Of a stretch of 64,000 nucleotides of DNA, positions 1 to 9,410 are shown in pieces. The position numbers and the translations under genes were made by a program. Position 1 is the stretch's first letter, and every line of letters begins with the position of its first letter. This DNA comes from Clostridia bacterium. GTDB taxonomy: Bacteria; Bacillota; Clostridia; Christensenellales; Aristaeellaceae. The notes beneath the pieces were generated by a model, which saw nothing but the letters and a program-made list of their open reading frames with translations, ran no database searches and had not been told where the DNA came from. The stretch lies in contig JAFZPV010000052.1 of NCBI GenBank assembly GCA_017552535.1, positions 1 to 64,000 of the forward strand. Reading direction: 5' to 3'.

Positions 1-471
1 GGCGGCCAGAGGCAGCGCATCGGCATAGCCCGCTCCCTCATCATGCAGCCCGAGTTCATAGTGGCTGACGAGCCCATAAGCGCCCTGGACGTGTCCATAA
101 GGGCCCAGGTGCTGAACCTGCTGAACGAGCTCAAGAAGCAGCGCGGCCTCACCTACCTGTTCATAGCTCACGACCTGAGCGTGGTACGGTTCATTTCCGA
201 CCGTATCGCGGTCATCCACAAAGGGCAGATAGTATAGCTGGCGGAGGCGGAGGAACTGTTCGCCCACCCGCTGCATCCCTACACCAAGGCGCTTCTGTCC
301 GCCGTGCCCAACCCCAACCCCTACGTGGAGCGGGCAAAGAAGCTTCTGGTGTACGACCCGTCCGTACACGATTACTCCGTGGATCTGCCCCAGTGGTGCG
401 AGATCATACCGGGCCACTTCGTATACGGCAACGAGCGGGAGCTGGACGGCTACCGCGCCGAGATCGGATAA
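1..471 (+). pseudogene. Oligopeptide ABC transporter ATPase (OppF/DppF-like), 3' part, interrupted by in-frame TAG
   Basis: This is the 3' part of an ATPase subunit of a peptide/nickel-type ABC importer, which couples ATP hydrolysis to uptake at the inner face of the membrane. Reading frame 1 opens in the ABC signature ([13 protein letters not shown]), followed by Walker B ([12 protein letters not shown]) and the H-loop ([10 protein letters not shown]). A TAG at 235-237 interrupts the frame where the family normally has a Glu (KGQIV-stop-LAEAEELF). The same frame then continues without a break through the family-typical tail (HPLHPYTKALLSAVPNPNP) to TAA at 469-471. A single GAG-to-TAG change explains this. 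The missing tail is the oligopeptide-transporter C-terminal domain, so the truncated product may still bind ATP. An error in the assembly is the other explanation. The 5' end lies outside the window. Confidence 0.85.
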
Positions 472-480
472 AAACCCAAA

Positions 481-520
481 ACAGAACGGGAGGAGCCGCG
501 CGGCTCCTCCCGTTCTGTTT
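481..520. terminator. Strong bidirectional intrinsic terminator
   Basis: There is a perfect 18-bp inverted repeat (481-498 with 501-518) around a 2-nt centre. It has T-rich sequence to the right and A-rich sequence to the left. It sits between the convergent ABC ATPase and rhamnosidase genes and can serve both. Confidence 0.9.
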
Positions 521-529
521 TGGTGTCTC

Positions 530-3301
530 TTACCGTTTCGGTTCGTATTCGATTTTGGACAGTTCTTCTTCCAGCGCCCGGATCTGTTCGTCGCTCATCT
601 CGGAGAAGGGCGAAGACAGAAGCTGGCGGAGCGTATGCATCTCGTACTGGAAGGCCACGCCCCTGATGGCCTGGGGGAAGAGGCGGGCGATCACGTTCCG
701 GGCGGCGGGATCGCTCAAAAGCGCATCCAGCTGCGCGTCCAGCGTATACTTCGGAAGCGGCAGCGAGAGGGTAAAGCTGTATTCGCCGCTTGCGGCCTGC
801 TGCGTGCGTCCGTCCGGCAGCGCGATCTGCGCTTCGCAGCCGAAGGGCACCTTCACCCTGACCGTGCATTCGATGCCCTGCCAGTCCCAGCGGACTTCGT
901 ATTCTCCGGCGGGAGCGGCGTAGCGGCAGCAAAAATGCCTGATCCTGCGGTCCGGGCGGGGAGAAACGCAGATGCTCCGCATGCCATGGGAGGGCGCCCG
1001 GTCCTCTGGCTGCCGTATGCCTGCGGCATAGCCGTACAGCCAGCCGGCTACGGAGCCGTAGGCGTAGTGGTTGAAAGAGTTCATGCCGTCCCGGTTCATT
1101 TCGCCGTCCGGCTCGATGGAGTTCCACCTCTCCCATATGGTGGTGGCGCCCCTGTTCACCTCGTACATCCAGCCGGGGTATTCCTGCTTAAAGAGCAGAT
1201 CGTAGGCCAACTGCGTCTCGCCGATATCGCTCAGCACCGGCAGCAGCCAGGGCGTGCCCACGAAGCCCGTGCGCAGCTGCACGCCGTTTTCGCGCACGAG
1301 CCGCACCAGCAGCCGGGCGGTCTTTGCCTTCGCGTTTTCCGGCGCGAGATCCAGGTACAGCGCCATCACGCAGGCGGTCTGCGTGCGTATGGATATGGAG
1401 CCCGTGCGGGTGAAATACTCGTTTCCGAAGGCCTCGCGTATGCTTTGGGCGAGCCGGCGGTATCGTTCTTCTTCCTCGTCCAGTCCCAGCACCGAGGCGG
1501 CCCTGGAAGTGAGGAGCGCGGAATAGTAGTAATACGCCGTGGCCACGAACGTGCGGTCCGTGCCGCCGTACACGCTGTCCCCGTCCAGCGACAGCCAGTC
1601 GCCCAGCTGAGCGCAGCCGTCCCACAAAAAGCCGGAAGCGTGCCTGTCGTTCTGGCGGCTGATCCAGTCCACCCAGCCGCGCATCGAATCAAAATGCCTT
1701 GAAAGCATCTCCCTGTCGCCGTAATGCTCGTACAGGCGCCAGGGGATCACGCAGGCGGCGTCGCCCCAGGCGGAAACGCCGTTCAATTCGTACCGGCACA
1801 TGGGCACCACGCAGGGCACGCTGCCGTCCAGGCGCTTCTGCTCGCACATGAGGTCCAGCATGAACTTGTCCAGAAACGCGGCGGTGTCCATGTGGTAGGA
1901 GGCGGTGTCGGCAAAGATCTGTATATCGCCCGTCCAGCCCATGCGCTCGTCGCGCTGGGGGCAGTCAGTGGGGATGTCCACAAAATTGCTTTTGAGGCTC
2001 CACAGCGTGTTTTCGTACAGGCGGTTGAGCTGGACGTCGCTTGTCTCGATAAAGCCCGTGCGTTCCAGGCTGCTGTATACGGCGCAGCCTGTGAACCTGG
2101 CGGGGTCGAGCGCTCCCGGCCAGCCCTCCACCTTCACGTAGCGGAAGCCGAAATAGGTAAAGCGGGGCTCCACCCAGCGGGGCGTGCCGTCGGATATGTA
2201 GGTATACACGCACTTTGCCTTGCGCAGATTGTCGCGGTACACGTCGCCGTCCTTCATGTATTCGGCGTACAGCAGGCGGATCTCGGTGCCTGCCGGCGCG
2301 TCGCAGTAAAAACTGCACCAGCCCGCAAAGTTCTGGCCCATATCCAGCACCTGCGGGTTTTCCGGGGACAGGACGGGCGTAAAGCGCTCGTGTATGCGCA
2401 GCGGGGGATTTACCCGGGCCGTGAGGGGCACTTTGGGCGCTTTGGCGTAAAGGGCGGCCTGCGGCTGTCCCGGCTTAAGCGCGGCGTCACAGGTCTCGCC
2501 GTCGTATATGCTGTCGAAGGTGATGGAGGAGCGCACTGCCTGCCAGCTTTCGTCCGTGCCGATGATCTCCTCCCGGCCGTCGGCGTACTTAAGGCGTATC
2601 TCCGCCAAAAGCAGATACTCCTCGCCGTAGCGCGGCGCCCTGGACTTGAGCCCGTAGCGGCCCATGTACCAGCCTTCGCCCAGGGTGACTTCCATCATGT
2701 TTTCGCCGGCCCGGGGCTCCAGTTCCAGCGTCTGATACATGAGATAACTGTCATAGGCGTGAAAGCCCGGCAAAAGCACCTCGTCTCCCAGCTTTTCGCC
2801 GTTCAGACGGGCTTCGTACATGCCCAGGCCGGCAATATAGCACCGCGCGCTGACGGGCTTTTCCGCAAGCACGAAGCGCCGCGAAAACACCGGATGCGCT
2901 TCGCGGCCAAAGGGAGAGGTGATCCAATCGGCTTTCCACGGGGCGTCTTTGGAACGGGGCGTTTCGAACCAGGTCCATTCGCTTACGGTTTCCTCGCCCA
3001 GGTCGCTCCACACCGTTACCCGCCAGAAGTACCTGGTCATGGGCTGAAGCGTGAGCGGCAAAGCCCAGCCCGCGGAATCCATGCCGGATACGATCTTCAG
3101 GCTGTCCGGCGCGTATATGGTCTCCACCCGGCCGGAATCGTACACAGTACTGCTTTCGTCCGCTGTAAGTGACACTTCCACGCGGCTGACTGCCTGCCTT
3201 GCGGCCAGAGTATCCGTCGTCAGCCAGGACAGGATCGCCTTGTCAAAGCCGAAGCCCAGCGGCCTGTCCAGATGATTCGTTCTGAGTTTTGTGATCTGCA
3301 T
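530..3301 (-). CDS. Alpha-L-rhamnosidase, GH78
   Basis: This enzyme probably removes terminal alpha-L-rhamnose from plant polysaccharides or glycosides. The 923-residue product has the GH78 order: N-terminal beta-sandwich domains, an (alpha/alpha)6 barrel, and a C-terminal beta-domain. The hallmark acidic segment DCPQRDERMGWTGD lies near residues 445-460 and carries the family's general acid Glu in DER. TIWERW near residue 720 carries the catalytic base Glu. The NHYAYGSVAGWLYGYAAGI-type segment follows. A tail of about 80 residues after the beta-domain (QLDALLSDPAARNVI onward) is unassigned. No signal peptide is visible, so it is probably cytoplasmic and acts on imported oligosaccharides. It is the last gene of a minus-strand operon and ends at the strong terminator. 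An AGAGGGA site precedes the ATG. Confidence 0.93.
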   Translation of the reverse strand: MQITKLRTNHLDRPLGFGFDKAILSWLTTDTLAARQAVSRVEVSLTADESSTVYDSGRVETIYAPDSLKIVSGMDSAGWALPLTLQPMTRYFWRVTVWSDLGEETVSEWTWFETPRSKDAPWKADWITSPFGREAHPVFSRRFVLAEKPVSARCYIAGLGMYEARLNGEKLGDEVLLPGFHAYDSYLMYQTLELEPRAGENMMEVTLGEGWYMGRYGLKSRAPRYGEEYLLLAEIRLKYADGREEIIGTDESWQAVRSSITFDSIYDGETCDAALKPGQPQAALYAKAPKVPLTARVNPPLRIHERFTPVLSPENPQVLDMGQNFAGWCSFYCDAPAGTEIRLLYAEYMKDGDVYRDNLRKAKCVYTYISDGTPRWVEPRFTYFGFRYVKVEGWPGALDPARFTGCAVYSSLERTGFIETSDVQLNRLYENTLWSLKSNFVDIPTDCPQRDERMGWTGDIQIFADTASYHMDTAAFLDKFMLDLMCEQKRLDGSVPCVVPMCRYELNGVSAWGDAACVIPWRLYEHYGDREMLSRHFDSMRGWVDWISRQNDRHASGFLWDGCAQLGDWLSLDGDSVYGGTDRTFVATAYYYYSALLTSRAASVLGLDEEEERYRRLAQSIREAFGNEYFTRTGSISIRTQTACVMALYLDLAPENAKAKTARLLVRLVRENGVQLRTGFVGTPWLLPVLSDIGETQLAYDLLFKQEYPGWMYEVNRGATTIWERWNSIEPDGEMNRDGMNSFNHYAYGSVAGWLYGYAAGIRQPEDRAPSHGMRSICVSPRPDRRIRHFCCRYAAPAGEYEVRWDWQGIECTVRVKVPFGCEAQIALPDGRTQQAASGEYSFTLSLPLPKYTLDAQLDALLSDPAARNVIARLFPQAIRGVAFQYEMHTLRQLLSSPFSEMSDEQIRALEEELSKIEYEPKR

Positions 3302-3318
3302 GCTCTATCCCTCTCGTT

Positions 3319-4062
3319 TTATAGTATCTTCAGGGGCTTCCATTTGAGATAGTCGCCGGATACCAGATGGTATTCGCAGCCATGATGCCTGCCCTGCAGG
3401 CTGTCAAAAAACCGCTCGTGGCCATGGCAGTGGCCGTATATCACGTGTTCAGCGCCGTATTCACGGGCCATGTCCGTAAACACGCTGGAACGCTCCAGTA
3501 TGTTCGTGGGCGGATAATGCAAAAACATGATAAAGCGCGTGTAACCGTCTTTCCGGGCGGCTTCGAAAGATGCGCGCAGGCGCTCGGCTTCCCGCTTTAC
3601 AAGCTGCTCCGCGCGGGCGGCCTCCTCCTCGTCCCAGCCGGTCACATGACCCCGGGCGTCCAGGTAGAACGGCCCTTCGAAGGTGTAGCCCTTCGTGCCC
3701 ACCAGCGCATAATCCCCGTAAGGCTCATAACTGTTTTGCAGAAAGCGCAGTCTGCCGCGGTAGCTTTCGTTCAGGGCTTCCGTCTTTTTCACGTCCCAGA
3801 ACATGTCGTGGTTGCCCCGCAGAAGGATCTTTCTGCCGGGCAGGGCAGAAATGTATTCCAGGTCCTTTTCGCACTCGCTCAGCTTTTTGCCCCAGCTGTG
3901 GTCGCCCGCCAGGACCAGCGTGTCCTCCTCGGTCAGCATGTCCAGGCAGTTTTCACGGAACACGGCCTCGTGGTTTTTCCACACCCTGCCGTTCAGCTGT
4001 CCGGGGGCTTTGAGCTGGGATTGAAAGTGCAGGTGCAGATCCCCTATGGCGTACAGGCTCAT
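3319..4062 (-). CDS. Calcineurin-like metallophosphoesterase
   Basis: This is a predicted cytoplasmic binuclear-metal phosphoesterase of 247 residues; its substrate is unknown. The full motif set of the fold is present in order: GDLHLH near the N-terminus, GDHSWG, RGNHD, LHYPP and GHCHGHERF. The start was placed at ATG 4062 because it overlaps the TGA of the upstream esterase in an ATGA, implying translational coupling, and because MSLYAIGD begins the fold directly. The frame is open further upstream, but that part reads as Arg/Pro-rich noise inside the esterase gene. Sitting between an esterase and a rhamnosidase, it might act on a phosphorylated sugar or be a coupled housekeeping enzyme; the sequence does not decide. 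Confidence 0.85.
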   Translation of the reverse strand: MSLYAIGDLHLHFQSQLKAPGQLNGRVWKNHEAVFRENCLDMLTEEDTLVLAGDHSWGKKLSECEKDLEYISALPGRKILLRGNHDMFWDVKKTEALNESYRGRLRFLQNSYEPYGDYALVGTKGYTFEGPFYLDARGHVTGWDEEEAARAEQLVKREAERLRASFEAARKDGYTRFIMFLHYPPTNILERSSVFTDMAREYGAEHVIYGHCHGHERFFDSLQGRHHGCEYHLVSGDYLKWKPLKIL

Positions 4063-5114
4063 GGGTTTGCTTCCGCCCCAAGCACTTTGCGGATGCGGTC
4101 CGCCAGGATGAGGCCGGCGCGGTAATTGTACAGGGCGTTGGGATGATTGCGGGCGCCCATGTCCCCGGGACGGTAATCCGGCAAGGCGCACACGCTGATG
4201 CGCTTCATGCCTTCCTTCTGGCAAAGAGCGACCGCCCGCTGGGCCAGCTCCGGCATGGTGTCGCTGGGCGGCAGAACCCACAGGATGTACGCCCCGGGGT
4301 TGCGCAGGCGCACGTGCCGGGCAAAGGCGGCGGCTCCCTGTATCAGTTCCAAACGGTTTTCCGGGGTGTTTCCGCGCCGGTTCAGGCCGCTTGAATCGTT
4401 GCACATCAGGCGTATGCACACCGCGTCCGCCGGCCAGGCATCAAAATCGTACGGTTTCAGGCAGCCGCGCGCTTCCGCCTCGGGACCGCGCAGCACGCCG
4501 CATACCGTATCGTAATCGTCCGCCATGTTGCCGGCACGGTTTCCGGTATAATCCCAGTACACGCCCCGGCCGCTCTGGGACAGAAGCCGCCTTTCCGCGC
4601 CCAGCTCCCGGCAGCAGTAGAAAGAATAGTTCGCGCAGGCGCTGAACCACATGCTGATCCATTCGGTATTGCCCCCGGGCGCCAGCGCGCCTTCCGCGCT
4701 GGAGAGGCTGTCGCCGATAAACTCGATGCGCAGGCGCGGCTGGGGAAGGGGCAGAAGTTCCCCGTCGTGCGCAAGGCCGTGCACGCGCACGTTGGCTGCG
4801 GGGGCGTGGGGCATGGGCTGGGTCTCCTTCATCAGCGTCACGCGGCGGGAAAGCGACGCGTCCATGCCGTGCACGAGGGGATAAAACCGCCTTCCCGGCT
4901 CAACCATGAAGCGGCTCACCGGCGCGCCGTCCACGGCGCAGCACACCCACATATCGGGGGATTCGCAGGTCGCTTCCAGTTCTGCCCACAGGGAACGCCC
5001 TTTGAACTGCACCTCGAAGCCGCTGCCCGTCCAGTCCAGGCTCACGGGGTCCTGTGTTTCGTCCAGGCGTCCGAGAAAGCGTATGTTTTCCTGATGGATA
5101 CCGGCCTTGGTCAT
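4059..5114 (-). CDS. SGNH/GDSL hydrolase, CE2-like carbohydrate esterase
   Basis: This is probably a deacetylase acting on O-acetylated sugars. It has about 351 residues. Residues 1-110 look like a beta-sandwich (DWTGSGFEVQFKGRSLWAEL), and the SGNH domain follows: block I FIGDSLSS with the nucleophile Ser, an Asn-containing block, and block V as ARNHPN with the catalytic His. The beta-sandwich plus SGNH layout is that of family CE2. The ATG at 5114 overlaps the upstream stop (ATGA), and its own stop overlaps the next start the same way, so three genes are translationally chained. No signal peptide is seen, which suits intracellular removal of acetyl groups from imported oligosaccharides. Confidence 0.83.
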   Translation of the reverse strand: MTKAGIHQENIRFLGRLDETQDPVSLDWTGSGFEVQFKGRSLWAELEATCESPDMWVCCAVDGAPVSRFMVEPGRRFYPLVHGMDASLSRRVTLMKETQPMPHAPAANVRVHGLAHDGELLPLPQPRLRIEFIGDSLSSAEGALAPGGNTEWISMWFSACANYSFYCCRELGAERRLLSQSGRGVYWDYTGNRAGNMADDYDTVCGVLRGPEAEARGCLKPYDFDAWPADAVCIRLMCNDSSGLNRRGNTPENRLELIQGAAAFARHVRLRNPGAYILWVLPPSDTMPELAQRAVALCQKEGMKRISVCALPDYRPGDMGARNHPNALYNYRAGLILADRIRKVLGAEANP

Positions 5115-8100
5115 TTCTGTCTGCCTCCGTCTGTTTCTGCCTGCGTCAGTTCTATGGGTGAGAGGATATAACTTGGCCGCAATTGGTAGTTGTCCGTCCA
5201 CTCGTCTCCTGTGGTGCGGTAAGCGGCGGGCCCGTACCACTTGTAATGGGGATTCGCGTTGTGCAGGGTGCCGAATCCGTTATAGCGGCTGCCGCAGGTC
5301 GTAAGCTCGATCAGGTGACTGCCGGCGCTTACGTCGGGCAGGCGGACGCTGTAGGGCTGCCAGGCGATCATGCCGGCGCGCACGCCGTCCACGCGAACCT
5401 CCGCCACCGGGGACGCCATGCGGGGAACGTGCAGGCATACATCCCTGAGCGGCGCTTTGGGCTCGATCCGGAAGCGGTACGTCACGTTGCCGGTATAGAA
5501 CGGAAAGCCCTGCCGCGTGAGATCGTCCAGCCGGATATCTTCCGGCATGTCGGTCAGGCACAGATCGGTGCCCCGGATCTCCACGCCGAAAGTTCCCAGG
5601 ATATACATGCTTTCGATGTTGGTCCTTTTGGTGAGCGGGATGTGGACCACGAGCACGTTTTCGCCCTTCCTTATGCGGGGAAGCGGCAGCGTGGGGATGT
5701 CCTCGTCCACATACCAGCCGTCCGTGCGCGTTTTGACGGGTGCACCGTTCAGCTCCACCGAGGCGTTCCCGGGCTGCTCCATGGCCAGACGCAGGCCGCC
5801 GAAAGGCCTGTCAGACCAAAAGACAGCCATCAGGTGCGCTGTGTGCAGCGGCTTTTCTGGCTTCGTCAGCCAGGGCTGCACCTGGTCGCCGTCGCGCCGG
5901 GGCAGGCCTGCCATGGCCCGCAGGGCGTTGTCCGCCCGGAGCACATCCTCCGCCTCATGCCATTCGCCGTCGTCCAGCGCGTAGGCGAAGCGGTCCAGCA
6001 GAAGGGCGTTCGGCTCGTCCAGCGAAAAACTGTCCGGCTGGCTGAGCGTCATGAACGCGCATTGCCTGGCAGACAGGGGCTGGGGGGCAGAGCAGGCGCC
6101 GGGGCGCAGCCGCAGAAGCAGGCTGTCCTGGGCGCTGCAGGCCCATGTAAATGAGGTAAAGCCGTTTTGCTGCGTGCCGCCCATGGGCTTGATTTCGCCC
6201 GTGAGCGCGTCCATCCTTTCGGCGCTCCACAGGCCGCGCACGCGCACCGTATACACGCGGTCTCTGGGCGAAGGCTCGTCCTTCACGTGGCACACGAACA
6301 GCGTGCGCTCCTCCCCGTCCTGCCGCAGCTGGTAAAACAGGTTGCCGCTCCGCTTGCCATTTTGGCTGAAACGAATCTCGACATCGCGAAGATCCTGCAT
6401 CTCTTCCATCAGCGCGGCGCGCTCCATGGGGAGCCTTCGGGCTTTCTGCCACACTGCCCGGGCTTCATCGGAAGGCGCGCCGTCCACGAGCCGGGGCGCA
6501 TCGCCGAGACATACGAGACGCCCGCCCGCGCGCACAAATTCCGTAAGCCTCGCAAGGGTGGTTTTGCGGATCGTCAGAACCGGCGGTACGATCACGCACT
6601 CGTAGGCGCAGGCGCCGACCTTCAGGGGCGCGCCGGCTTCCGGGCACAAGACAGGCAAAAGGGACTCGGAAAGATAATCGAAATCCACGCCGCCGTACAA
6701 AAGCCACTGGGCGAGGGACTCGAACTGCTCGTCCATCTGCTCGCGGCGCTCCAGCGTCTGGGAATTGGGGCCGAACAAAAGCCAGAAGCTTTCGATGGGG
6801 TGCATGACCGCTACCCGCGTTACGGCTCTTCCGCGGGTGAGCAGGCTGTTTACGCGGGCAAAATAGGTCTCCAGTTCGCCGTATTTATCCCACCAGGGGG
6901 ACTGCCAGCCGATGGCCGCGGGCCAGTCGCGCTTGGCTTCGCCGCCCATGGACATGAACGCAAGATGGTGCACCCTCGTGGTCACGCCCAGCGCTGCCAG
7001 CCAGTCGCCCTGCAGCTTGTGCTGGCGGAAGGTAACGTCCCACTCCAGCACGCCGTACATCTCGCACACCAGGCCCTCGCGGCCCATCTGCCGGCGCACG
7101 GATTCCGCCTGCTTTGCGGTGGTGATCTCCAGCTGGCCCGCCAGGATGTCTATGCCCGGCAGCTGCTGGCTGCGGTACTGTCGCATAGTCTCGCCCAGGG
7201 CCAGCGTCTGGGAGAACAGCGTGCGCTCGGACAGAAAATGCCCCGTGTAGGCGATGCTGTGTTTTAAGCACCACTCGCCGATGCGGTCGCCGTAGGCGGA
7301 GGCAAAGCACTCGGTCACGTGGTCGTGGTAGCGGTACCGCCATACGCTGGGGCCGTCCGCCTTTTCCCATATGAGTTCGGGCAGGACGTCCAGGATCTCC
7401 TTGCCCCATTTTTCCCGGAAGGACGCGTTGATCTCTTCCGTGAAGGCCAGGGTGGCGCGGGCGGAATCGGGGCCTGCCATGCAGTATTTGCCTTTCATGT
7501 GGGGCTCGTCTGTAAAAATGGCGGGCACGTCCGTGCCGATATGCTCCTTCAATGCCCCAAAGTATCTTTCATGGGTGACGCGGATGAATTCGTCCACCGC
7601 ATCGGGCGAAAACACGTCCACGTAGCTTTCGCCGTTGAACCAGGGGCTCTCGGGCCATAGCTCCATCAAGGCGTGCCAGTTCCCGCCTGAGGGCAGGCGT
7701 GAATAAGATAAAAGGCAGCCGTTTTCAAGCTGTATATCGTAGCTGCAAAGGAAATAGCCCTTCGGCTTTTCGCCCGCCCGCACGAGAGAATCGAACTCTT
7801 CCCGGTTCCGGCAGAAGCCTGACGTTTCCTCGCGGGTGAGCACCAGCTGCCGCGCGCGGAAGCGTATGTCCCTGGTCACGATGCCCCCGGCGCAGCCGGA
7901 GGGAAAACGCTCTTCGTCGTACAGCCAGCAGGTCATGCCCTTTGCGCGCAGCTCCTCTTCGGCGAAGGAAACAAGATCCATATATTCGTCGGAAAGGTAT
8001 TCGGTATCCATGCCCGTGCGCGGATGCACCATGGCCCCGCCCATGCCCATCTGACGGAAGCATTCTGTCTGCCGGGCGATTTTTTCCTTCGTCACACGGC

Positions 8101-8194
8101 AGTTCCAGGCCCAGAAGGGCACGCCCCGGAAGGCGGCGGGCGGCGAAACGAAGTTTTTTTGGTCAAAAGGCTCAAGATTCATGGGATAGAGCAT
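5111..8194 (-). CDS. Large glycoside hydrolase with (beta/alpha)8 barrel and GH2-like sugar-binding domain
   Basis: This 1027-residue protein resembles the GH106-like/unassigned bacterial glycoside hydrolases. Its N-terminus carries a barrel start (VPFWAWN, then MGMGGAMVHPRTGMDTEYLS), then WLYDEERFPSGCAGG and IFTDEPH, where acidic residues could be catalytic. The last 250 residues form jelly-roll, GH2-type sugar-binding modules (PYSVRLPDVSAGSHLIEL, HYKWYGPAAYR). It has no signal peptide. GGAGG lies 8 nt before the ATG. It leads the group that continues with the esterase, phosphoesterase and GH78 rhamnosidase, so a role in rhamnose-containing polymer breakdown is a reasonable inference; the exact bond cleaved is not readable. 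A distant relative starts at 61737. Confidence 0.82.
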   Translation of the reverse strand: MLYPMNLEPFDQKNFVSPPAAFRGVPFWAWNCRVTKEKIARQTECFRQMGMGGAMVHPRTGMDTEYLSDEYMDLVSFAEEELRAKGMTCWLYDEERFPSGCAGGIVTRDIRFRARQLVLTREETSGFCRNREEFDSLVRAGEKPKGYFLCSYDIQLENGCLLSYSRLPSGGNWHALMELWPESPWFNGESYVDVFSPDAVDEFIRVTHERYFGALKEHIGTDVPAIFTDEPHMKGKYCMAGPDSARATLAFTEEINASFREKWGKEILDVLPELIWEKADGPSVWRYRYHDHVTECFASAYGDRIGEWCLKHSIAYTGHFLSERTLFSQTLALGETMRQYRSQQLPGIDILAGQLEITTAKQAESVRRQMGREGLVCEMYGVLEWDVTFRQHKLQGDWLAALGVTTRVHHLAFMSMGGEAKRDWPAAIGWQSPWWDKYGELETYFARVNSLLTRGRAVTRVAVMHPIESFWLLFGPNSQTLERREQMDEQFESLAQWLLYGGVDFDYLSESLLPVLCPEAGAPLKVGACAYECVIVPPVLTIRKTTLARLTEFVRAGGRLVCLGDAPRLVDGAPSDEARAVWQKARRLPMERAALMEEMQDLRDVEIRFSQNGKRSGNLFYQLRQDGEERTLFVCHVKDEPSPRDRVYTVRVRGLWSAERMDALTGEIKPMGGTQQNGFTSFTWACSAQDSLLLRLRPGACSAPQPLSARQCAFMTLSQPDSFSLDEPNALLLDRFAYALDDGEWHEAEDVLRADNALRAMAGLPRRDGDQVQPWLTKPEKPLHTAHLMAVFWSDRPFGGLRLAMEQPGNASVELNGAPVKTRTDGWYVDEDIPTLPLPRIRKGENVLVVHIPLTKRTNIESMYILGTFGVEIRGTDLCLTDMPEDIRLDDLTRQGFPFYTGNVTYRFRIEPKAPLRDVCLHVPRMASPVAEVRVDGVRAGMIAWQPYSVRLPDVSAGSHLIELTTCGSRYNGFGTLHNANPHYKWYGPAAYRTTGDEWTDNYQLRPSYILSPIELTQAETDGGRQK

Positions 8195-8263
8195 GCGTTT
8201 TTCCTCCGTGCAGCAGGGGCGTCTGTATGCGCCTGGCCGGCCTGTCGCTTACAAAAACAATTC

Positions 8264-8303
8264 GGCGCGGCGAAGCAAAAACCCTGTTTTGCTCCGCTGC
8301 GCC
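8264..8303 (-). terminator. Stem-loop terminator or attenuator after the aldolase gene
   Basis: A 17-bp nearly perfect inverted repeat (8264-8280 with 8287-8303, 6-nt loop) is followed on the minus strand by a T-rich run. It splits the minus-strand block into an upstream seven-gene part and a downstream four-gene part. No clear promoter follows in the 148-base gap (8195-8342), so some read-through is likely. Confidence 0.6.
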
Positions 8304-8342
8304 TGTGCGTTAAGTTTTGCTTTTGCGGCTGCGTAATGCCGT

Positions 8343-9410
8343 TCAGCGTTTTAAAGGATGCGCCGCGCTGTATTTTTCCAGGAACGCTTTGGCGAACGCG
8401 TCGTCGCTGAGCTCCGGATACATGCGGTACACGCGGGTTATCTCCTCCGCCTGGCCGGGCCCAAGGGCCTCTTTGGGGTCCAGGCACCATACGCCGTCCA
8501 TCAGGCCCTGGCGACGGAGCACCTCGTGCATGCCCGCGATGCAGCCGCCAAAGCCGTTGTGGGCGTCAAAGAAAGCACCGTTCACGTCCGTCACGGCGGC
8601 GGCGAGGCTCAAAAGGTCCTGGGGTACGGAAGCACCTTCGGGCAGGGCTTTGATGCGCTGAAAGAGCCTGACTGCCGCGCTGGTCCAGGCGCACCAGTGT
8701 CCCAGCAGCCCGCCGCGGGTGGACACCGTCTTCGTTTCCCTGCCGTCCGTAAAGCGATACTTCGTCAGAAGGTCGGTCACGATGCTGTCGTCGTTGCCCG
8801 TATACAGGGCGATCTCGTGGGGCGCGAAGGCGATGGCGCGGGCCACGTCCACCGTGCGGTAGCGGTCGAAGGCGGCGCATTTGATGGCTTTCACGCCCGC
8901 GATATCGCACACGCGCTTCCAGTAGTCGAAGGAAAACGCGCGCCCGCCCACGGCGATCTGCAGGTAGAAGCCCATCACGTCCATGACCGAAGCCACCTGC
9001 CGCGTGCGCTCCACCATTTCGTCTTCGCTCAGATGCCCAAGACCTCCGGGACTGAGCAGCGCAAGGTCGTAGCCCAGGCTGGCAGCGGTGCGGGCTTCCC
9101 TCACGGCCTGCTCCGTTTCGCCGCATACGCCCGCCACGGCCAGCACCGTGCGCCCGGTTTCGATGCTGTAGGCGCGCATTTCGTCAATGGACAGCTTAAG
9201 CACACGCTCGAACAGATTGATCTTCGGGTCCCTAATCGCGAACTGCGTGGTGTGCACGCCCACCGCCAGGCCGTCCGCGCCGCTCTCCAGATAGTAACGG
9301 ATCAGCCGGCGCTGTACATATTCGTTAAACTCTCTGTCTGCGTTCAGGGCCAGCGGCATCGCCGGAATGAACGCGCCCCGCATGAGCAGATCGTTTGCTG
9401 GCTTGCGCAT
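8343..9410 (-). CDS. Dihydrodipicolinate synthase (DapA)-family lyase
   Basis: This is a predicted class I aldolase or lyase of the DapA/NanA superfamily, 355 residues, forming a Schiff base with a keto acid. A TIM-barrel pattern is visible: an N-terminal RGAFIPAMPLALNADREF strand-loop, GADGLAVGVHTTQF, LLSPGGLGHLSEDEM, MGFYLQ, and IKCAAFD with the likely Schiff-base Lys. It is longer than DapA (about 290), with an extra C-terminal segment. The ATG shares one base with the upstream TGA (TGATG). In a sugar operon, such proteins usually split keto-deoxy sugar acids rather than make lysine; the substrate is not known. Confidence 0.8.
   Translation of the reverse strand: MRKPANDLLMRGAFIPAMPLALNADREFNEYVQRRLIRYYLESGADGLAVGVHTTQFAIRDPKINLFERVLKLSIDEMRAYSIETGRTVLAVAGVCGETEQAVREARTAASLGYDLALLSPGGLGHLSEDEMVERTRQVASVMDVMGFYLQIAVGGRAFSFDYWKRVCDIAGVKAIKCAAFDRYRTVDVARAIAFAPHEIALYTGNDDSIVTDLLTKYRFTDGRETKTVSTRGGLLGHWCAWTSAAVRLFQRIKALPEGASVPQDLLSLAAAVTDVNGAFFDAHNGFGGCIAGMHEVLRRQGLMDGVWCLDPKEALGPGQAEEITRVYRMYPELSDDAFAKAFLEKYSAAHPLKR

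Noticed and set aside
235..237. TAG as a reassigned sense codon
   Set aside because: TAG ends at least one intact gene in the window (22829-22831) and no readthrough signal is visible.
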